A DNA stretch of 10,378 nucleotides, taken from Alphaproteobacteria bacterium (lineage in GTDB: Bacteria > Pseudomonadota > Alphaproteobacteria > SMXP01). Shown in pieces: positions 6,546 to 10,378 of the stretch. The stretch spans positions 1-10,378 of the forward strand of contig JAJFIM010000183.1 of NCBI GenBank assembly GCA_021774995.1, written 5' to 3'. Below the pieces are notes generated by a model that saw nothing but the letters and a program-made list of their open reading frames with translations, did not search any database and was not told where the DNA came from. The first letter of the stretch is position 1. Every line of letters starts with the position of its first letter. A program made the translations under genes and the position numbers.

Positions 6546-6563
6546 AAATATTCCAGGTGAGTC

Positions 6564-7763
6564 ATGCCAACTCTAAATTTGACGATGCGTTCTATCGATG
6601 CGGCCAAGCCCCCTAAGACGGGACGTGCTGAGCTGTGGGATAGGAACGTGCGCGGTCTGGGTTTCAGGGTGACCTCGAACGGACATAAATCCTGGTGCCT
6701 TATGTACAGGGTTGATGGACGCCTCCGCCGACACACTTTAGGGGCATACCCTGCTGTATCGCTAGCCAAGGCGCGCAGTAAGGCTCTGAAGGCCCTTGCG
6801 CAGGTTGCCGATGGTTTGGATCCGGCCGCTGATAAAATAGCGCGCAGGCAGGCGCTGACGTTTAGAGAGCTTGCTAATGAGTATTTGGAAAAGCACGCCA
6901 AAGCCAATAAACGATCCTGGAAAAAAGATGAGAGCATCCTCAATCGTGATGTATTGCCCAGAATAGGTGATCGGAAGGTGCCGGCCGTCACGAAGCGGGA
7001 CATTATAGAAATTCTGGATAGAATAGCGGCACGGGGCGCGCCTATCGCATCCAACCGCACATTTGAAGTGATTCGGAAGATTTTTAACTGGGCGGTGAGC
7101 CGGGGGCTTGCCGAAAACTCGCCATGTGTTGGGGTTACTAAACTCTCGAAAGAACGAACCCGTGAGCGGGTGCTGTCTAATTCTGAGTTAAGAAAGTTTT
7201 GGAACGGCCTTGAAAAGGGCCATATCAGCCCGGAGGTGCGATTGCAGCTCAAACTCCAGCTTGTGACAGCGCAGAGAAAAGGAGAGGTTATCGGGGCAGG
7301 GTGGGGCGAGTTTGATCTTGAGGCCAAGGTCTGGACAATCCCGGCCAGCCGCTCAAAGAATGGGCGTGCTCACCGTGTGCCTCTCACCAAAACAGCGCTC
7401 CAGATTATCGATAAAGTAAAAGCTCTAGGACACGCAGGCGAGTGGCTTTTTCCGTCGCCAAAGGGCATCAAGGCGAAAAATGGCAGTAAAAAATCAATTA
7501 GCGCTGCCGCTGTCAACAGGGCTTTAATGCGGAGTCTGCATGGTATGGGGCTGGACAACGTTACTCCACATGATTTGAGGAGAAGTGCGGCCACCTATAT
7601 GGCCCAGGCGGGAGTAGGGCGGGTCGTGCTGGCTAAGGTGTTAAATCACGTTAGCGCAGATCGCAATGTGACCGCTATTTATGACCGTCATGGTTACGAC
7701 AAAGAAAAGCGCCAAGCCCTGCAGATATGGGAGCGGCGACTTAAAGAGATACTCGGTCGCTGA
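6564..7763 (+). CDS. int: P4-type tyrosine recombinase / integrase
   Basis: This 399-residue site-specific recombinase should integrate and excise the element at the tRNA-Asn gene. An N-terminal DUF4102-like arm-binding domain spans ~1-90, with the family motif DRNVRGLGFRV (26-36) and the LGAYPAVSLAKAR stretch (59-71). A SAM-like core-binding domain follows at ~97-185. The catalytic domain has all six active-site residues: R238 (TAQRKGE), K265 (SRSKNGR), H336 and R339 (PHDLRR), H362 (LNH) and the nucleophile Y373 (AIYDRHG). The gene looks intact and functional. AGGTGAG ends a few nt before the ATG and supports the start. It lies 177 bp inside the tRNA fragment and reads away from it, next to the 11-bp repeats. 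Its base composition and AT-rich upstream region fit acquired DNA. Confidence 0.96.
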   Translation: MPTLNLTMRSIDAAKPPKTGRAELWDRNVRGLGFRVTSNGHKSWCLMYRVDGRLRRHTLGAYPAVSLAKARSKALKALAQVADGLDPAADKIARRQALTFRELANEYLEKHAKANKRSWKKDESILNRDVLPRIGDRKVPAVTKRDIIEILDRIAARGAPIASNRTFEVIRKIFNWAVSRGLAENSPCVGVTKLSKERTRERVLSNSELRKFWNGLEKGHISPEVRLQLKLQLVTAQRKGEVIGAGWGEFDLEAKVWTIPASRSKNGRAHRVPLTKTALQIIDKVKALGHAGEWLFPSPKGIKAKNGSKKSISAAAVNRALMRSLHGMGLDNVTPHDLRRSAATYMAQAGVGRVVLAKVLNHVSADRNVTAIYDRHGYDKEKRQALQIWERRLKEILGR

Positions 7764-7772
7764 CCTTTCATG

Positions 7773-7798
7773 GCCTCCTGAAAAATTTCCAGGGAGGC
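7773..7798 (+). terminator. Hairpin after the integrase
   Basis: GCCTCCTG (7773-7780) pairs with CAGGGAGGC (7790-7798) with one bulged base, around an AT-rich loop. It begins 9 nt after the integrase stop. The downstream sequence ACAACTTTCTT is only loosely T-rich, so termination may be partial. It separates the integrase from the following regulator gene. Confidence 0.45.
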
Positions 7799-7848
7799 GA
7801 ACAACTTTCTTAAAAATAAAAAAAAAGAGAGGGCTGCTTGAGCGGCTT

Positions 7849-7854
7849 TATAAT
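7849..7854 (+). promoter_or_regulatory. Perfect -10 box TATAAT before the AlpA-like gene
   Basis: TATAAT lies 47 nt before the AlpA-like start, downstream of an A-rich tract (7811-7826). No recognisable -35 stands 16-18 nt upstream, so an activator or an UP-like effect of the A tract would be needed. It would start a transcript covering the regulator and possibly the genes after it. Confidence 0.4.
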
Positions 7855-7901
7855 TCCTCATGCGCGCCCACTGGCGACATGAAACATCAAGGAATTTTAG
7901 C

Positions 7902-8117
7902 ATGCCCACAACAAATACCGATCAAGAATTACGATTTATTCGCGGCCCAAAGGTCCAGGAGATGACTGGCCTGAGTCGTTCGTCTGTGTACCGGCTTGAA
8001 GAATCTGGCGATTTCCCAAAACGGCGACAGATTTCAGAGGGCGTTGTCGCCTGGGTTCAATCTGAAATTTTCGAGTGGATGCGTAGTCGCGAAAGGCGGT
8101 TCGTCAAAGCCGAGTAA
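7902..8117 (+). CDS. AlpA-like helix-turn-helix transcriptional regulator
   Basis: The 71-residue protein fits the AlpA/MerR-like small HTH family found beside integrases of P4-like prophages and islands. Family members activate integrase or excision genes. The helix-turn-helix lies at about residues 14-38, RGPKVQEMTGLSRSSVYRLE, followed by the family pattern FPKRRQISEGVVAWVQSEIFEWM (38-60), where the first half presents a wing and the WVQSEIFEWM helix closes the domain. The start at 7902 is favoured by GGAA 7 nt upstream and by the domain boundary; an upstream ATG (7860) would add 14 residues without a ribosome site. It follows the integrase by 138 bp with its own likely promoter, so it is expected to be an early control gene of the element. 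Confidence 0.88.
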   Translation: MPTTNTDQELRFIRGPKVQEMTGLSRSSVYRLEESGDFPKRRQISEGVVAWVQSEIFEWMRSRERRFVKAE

Positions 8118-8137
8118 GAACACCGTAAAAAAATAAA

Positions 8138-8155
8138 CCCGGGTGCCCGCCCGGG
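8138..8155 (-). terminator. GC-rich hairpin with a T-run on the minus strand
   Basis: CCCGGG (8138-8143) and CCCGGG (8150-8155) form a very stable stem around TGCCCG. On the minus strand the stem is followed by TTTATTTTTTTACGG (8137-8123), a good rho-independent terminator for leftward transcripts. On the plus strand no T-run follows. All known genes nearby read rightward, so it would stop antisense transcription coming from the right or act as a regulatory hairpin in the AlpA-like mRNA. Confidence 0.55.
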
Positions 8156-8191
8156 CTCGAAATCCACTTAGACAAAGAATGGAATTTAGAC

Positions 8192-8401
8192 ATGATGGAT
8201 ATAACCGATTGTCCAAAAAGGCAAGGAAATAACCTTCCCGCCCCGCCATTGCTTGCTCTTGCTGAGCACCTCAAAAGCAGACACAAAAAGGTCCTATACA
8301 ACCTTTTCTGTGAAGCAGTGCGCCTTTATGGCCAGGATTTTGAGCAATTAGCCTTTTCTTATCATCGGCGCTCGGAAAAACTAAAAGGGGGTGCTGAATG
8401 A
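8192..8401 (+). CDS. Hypothetical small protein, translationally linked to the next gene
   Basis: I do not recognise this 69-residue protein. Its first 20 residues are polar and proline-containing; the rest (ALAEHLKSRHKKVLYNLFC... to the end) is likely two or three amphipathic, basic helices, which would suit a small nucleic-acid- or partner-binding protein, but nothing specific is shown. GGAATTTAGAC precedes the ATG and resembles the leader of the AlpA-like gene. A second ATG follows at once (8195). The stop overlaps the next start as ATGA at 8398-8401, so both are probably made from one mRNA by coupled translation. That coupling is the main reason to believe it is real. Confidence 0.65.
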   Translation: MMDITDCPKRQGNNLPAPPLLALAEHLKSRHKKVLYNLFCEAVRLYGQDFEQLAFSYHRRSEKLKGGAE

Positions 8402-8934
8402 GAAACAGCACCCCGATAGCGCCCCTTGAAATTTTCAACGCGGAAAATTGTGAAGGTGTGATGGCCCAGCTCCATACGCTCGGCATTTCGGGCAAAGCGG
8501 TAGTCAACGCTGGCGGTATCGTTTGGGCTAATGGGAAGTTCTCAGAGGGGCGTTTTGAACTTAATCCCACAGGTCCCCGCGTTATGGCTGTGGCTGTTTG
8601 TCATGGCACCAAGATTGTTGAAGTGGTTGCCTTCGACGAAATGCAGTATGGGGCATTATATGGTGACGTTTTTGCTCTAGGCGAAGAGCATTTACTTAAT
8701 CCGCCCGTTTTCGGGGGGCCTGTTAACGTTTACCGGCACCCGATTCCGTGGATGCAACATGAGTGTGATGGCGTTGTCATTCTTAGACGCCAAGATGTTT
8801 GGTGGCAATTAGGCAATTATGAGAGCCTGCTCAGCGAATCCGTCGAGCACGGACGCGAAATTGAGCGACTGTTAATGCCGCCACCACCTCGCGCGAAAAT
8901 ATTAGTGCGCCAGTCAAAGCAGGTGGCCGCATGA
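8398..8934 (+). CDS. Hypothetical protein of the element's replication-like operon
   Basis: The 178-residue product has no family I can name. It is globular, without signal peptide or membrane segment. Notable parts are the strand-rich core around residues 30-75 (VVNAGGIVWANGKF, VMAVAVCHGTKIVEVVAFDE), the aromatic stretch RHPIPWMQHECDGVVIL (112-128) and DVWWQLGNYESLL (132-144), and a basic tail after a proline run (PPPPRAKILVRQSK). The ATG is preceded by GGGGGTG and overlaps the previous stop; its own stop overlaps the next start as ATGA at 8931-8934. The location directly before a P-loop NTPase suggests a partner in the element's DNA metabolism, by context only. Confidence 0.8.
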   Translation: MRNSTPIAPLEIFNAENCEGVMAQLHTLGISGKAVVNAGGIVWANGKFSEGRFELNPTGPRVMAVAVCHGTKIVEVVAFDEMQYGALYGDVFALGEEHLLNPPVFGGPVNVYRHPIPWMQHECDGVVILRRQDVWWQLGNYESLLSESVEHGREIERLLMPPPPRAKILVRQSKQVAA

Positions 8935-10378
8935 CTGACGCACTCCCTCTCGAAATAGCCGCGCGCCGTGAGATTGGCAACACGAAAATTCATACGGATG
9001 ATGTGCAACAAGCCGTGCAACGCTTGGCTGACTTGTCCTCAGTAGATTATGACCAGGCCCGAAAAGGCGAAGCGGGTAGGCTAAAGATACGCACCAAAAC
9101 ATTAGACTCTGAAGTTAAAAAGGCCCGCACCCATGCAAAAGAAGATGACGGACGCGGCGCTCCGTTGGACCTAATCTCGCCGGAGCCCTGGCCTGAGCCG
9201 GTGGATGGGCTTGCTCTACTTGGTCAGATCTGTGAAACTCTGGAGCGATACGTGGCGTTGCCTGCATATACTTCGGAGGCAATTGCACTGTGGGTTTTGC
9301 ATGCCCACGCACATGATCTTTTCCCGTTTAGCCCTCGGCTGGGGATCACATCCCCCGAAAAGCGGTGTGGCAAGACAACCCTCCTTTCCATTTTAGGCAA
9401 ACTCGTTCCCCGTCCACTTCATATTGCGAATGTGACTTCCGCCGCGCTCTTCCGAACAATCGAAATGGCACATCCAACGCTCTTGGTTGATGAAGCCGAC
9501 ACATTCTTGAAGAACAGCGACGAGCTGCGAGGCGTCCTGAACAGCGGCCATTTTCGAGATTCAGCCTTTGTCTTGCGGACGACTGGTGAGGATTTTGAGC
9601 CTCGCAAATTTAGTACCTGGGCACCAACTGCAATTGCGTTGATCGGTAAACTTCCAGACACACTCGAAGATCGATCTATTGCAGTGCAGATGCGCCGCCG
9701 CCGCCGGGACGAACCCGTCACTAGGCTTAGGCAAGACAAAATTGATCACTTGACCGATCTCGTACGCATGGCTGCACGTTGGGTGCTCGATCACGAAGAT
9801 AAATTGAAACAAGCTGATCCAGACACACCGCCAAGTTTGCATGACAGAGCAGCCGACAATTGGCGGCCTTTATTTGCGATTGCTGACGCCGTTGGAAGTG
9901 AGTGGCCAGCAAAGGCGCGAACCTCCGCAATTCAACTGTCGGGCGTTGATGCTACTCAAGACGAATCAGTCAGGACGATGCTCTTGGCGGACATAAGACA
10001 GATATTTGACGCGACAGGCCTTCTCAAAATCACATCGAAAGAGTTGTGCGCGCACCTGGGAGAGCTTGTGGATAGGCCCTGGCCAGAGTTTAGGCAGGGC
10101 AAAACAATCACGCCTACACAGATATCACAGCAATTATCTCATTTTAAAATCAGGTCGCGCAACTTGAAGCAACCGGGCGGACAAGTGCTCAAAGGTTACC
10201 CGCGAGAAAGCTTCGATGACGCGTGGGGCCGCTATTTGGTGATTCCATCCGCTACCGAGCTACCTGTCAATAGTTTCAACGACTTGAGCCAGTTTCAAGC
10301 CGCTACCGAGAGGGGTCAGGTAGCGGCTGGAAATGGGCTAAAACCCGCAGAAAACGGGGAAAGTAGCGACGTAGCGGG
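8931..10378 (+). CDS. DUF3631-type P-loop NTPase, 3' end outside window
   Basis: At least 482 residues are encoded before the window ends. Residues 1-75 are a polar, charged N-terminus. The ATPase core follows: a Walker A-like TSPEKRCGKTTLL (140-152, K148, T149), in which the usual first glycine is replaced by serine, Walker B LLVDEAD (184-190, D187, E188), a sensor-like ALIGKLP (236-242) and TLEDRSI (244-250), the likely arginine finger. An RRRRR run (255-259) follows. Residues 300-440 fit the DUF3631 C-terminal region, found in mobile-element proteins related to replicative helicases or primases. From 440 on the tail is low-complexity and polar. The start ATG overlaps the preceding stop. 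The protein probably works in replication or maintenance of the excised element; direct function is not proven. Confidence 0.88.
   Translation, partial: MTDALPLEIAARREIGNTKIHTDDVQQAVQRLADLSSVDYDQARKGEAGRLKIRTKTLDSEVKKARTHAKEDDGRGAPLDLISPEPWPEPVDGLALLGQICETLERYVALPAYTSEAIALWVLHAHAHDLFPFSPRLGITSPEKRCGKTTLLSILGKLVPRPLHIANVTSAALFRTIEMAHPTLLVDEADTFLKNSDELRGVLNSGHFRDSAFVLRTTGEDFEPRKFSTWAPTAIALIGKLPDTLEDRSIAVQMRRRRRDEPVTRLRQDKIDHLTDLVRMAARWVLDHEDKLKQADPDTPPSLHDRAADNWRPLFAIADAVGSEWPAKARTSAIQLSGVDATQDESVRTMLLADIRQIFDATGLLKITSKELCAHLGELVDRPWPEFRQGKTITPTQISQQLSHFKIRSRNLKQPGGQVLKGYPRESFDDAWGRYLVIPSATELPVNSFNDLSQFQAATERGQVAAGNGLKPAENGESSDVA
10249..10378. repeat. CCGCTACC/GGTAGCGG repeats inside the NTPase gene tail
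   Basis: CCGCTACCGAG occurs at 10249-10259 and 10300-10310. The second copy forms a perfect 10-bp inverted repeat AGCCGCTACC/GGTAGCGGCT (10298-10307, 10319-10328). A further GTAGCGG lies at the extreme right end of the window. These four related octamers fall within 130 bp of the coding tail, where the protein is low-complexity. They could be binding sites for a replication protein, or repeats that expand by slippage. The array may continue beyond the window. Confidence 0.65.

Larger units (their letters stand above)
5738..6563. other. Gene-free structured intergenic region at the chromosome/element junction
   Basis: No ORF in these 826 bp looks like a real gene. The first ~320 bp are AT-rich and presumably hold the promoter of the acyltransferase gene on the minus strand, but I see no clear -35/-10 pair. 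A small hairpin CTGGACAC/GTGGTCCAG (5796-5821, one bulge) is the only structure there. From 6060 on, structures crowd together: two inverted repeats, two left-hand arm-like repeats, a leftward terminator, a tRNA-Asn fragment and four tandem 11-bp repeats before the integrase. They are listed separately. Confidence 0.8.

Noticed and set aside
6515..7327. 270-codon open frame on the minus strand opposite the integrase
   Set aside because: It lies wholly within or against the integrase, whose catalytic residues are complete. Its composition (rich in Ser, Arg, Leu) is that of an antisense shadow and no motif is seen.

Overview
The window looks like an alphaproteobacterial chromosome with a junction to an integrated mobile element near position 6340. 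The taxon is inferred from the gene order glyA-nrdR-nusB-thiL and from the protein motifs; nothing in the window fixes the species.

Left part (1-2616, + strand): a compact housekeeping run. It holds the C-terminal half of serine hydroxymethyltransferase (glyA, cut by the window edge), the ribonucleotide reductase repressor nrdR, the antitermination factor nusB and thiamine-monophosphate kinase thiL. Spacers are 6, 42 and 34 nt, so the genes probably form one transcript. In many Alphaproteobacteria the riboflavin genes lie between nrdR and nusB; here they are absent.

Middle part (2633-5737, - strand): a FemAB/GNAT-like transferase ends 16 nt from thiL in convergent orientation. Upstream of it on the same strand is a large OafA-like membrane O-acyltransferase with a C-terminal SGNH domain. 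Both point to cell-envelope modification.

Intergenic block (5738-6563): 826 bp without a convincing gene, but rich in structure. It holds a 16-bp-stem hairpin, a long inverted repeat of about 32 bp per arm with a 9-bp direct repeat around it, and a terminator facing left. Next to the terminator is a 50-bp 3' fragment of a tRNA-Asn(GTT) gene on the minus strand. Copies of an 11-bp unit TGTTACCC(C/T)NN lie on both sides of that fragment: two degenerate copies to the left and four tight tandem copies to the right, directly before the integrase.

Right part (6564-10378, + strand): the start of an integrative element. It has a complete P4-type tyrosine integrase, an AlpA-like small helix-turn-helix regulator, two unrecognised ORFs and a DUF3631-type P-loop NTPase that runs off the window. 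The last three genes are joined by two ATGA stop/start overlaps. The layout resembles a phage satellite or an integrative mobilizable island: integrase, regulator, replication-like ATPase, with cargo expected beyond the right edge. The tRNA fragment is the displaced (att) copy; an intact tRNA-Asn should lie at the far right end of the element. No defence system or cargo gene is visible in this window.
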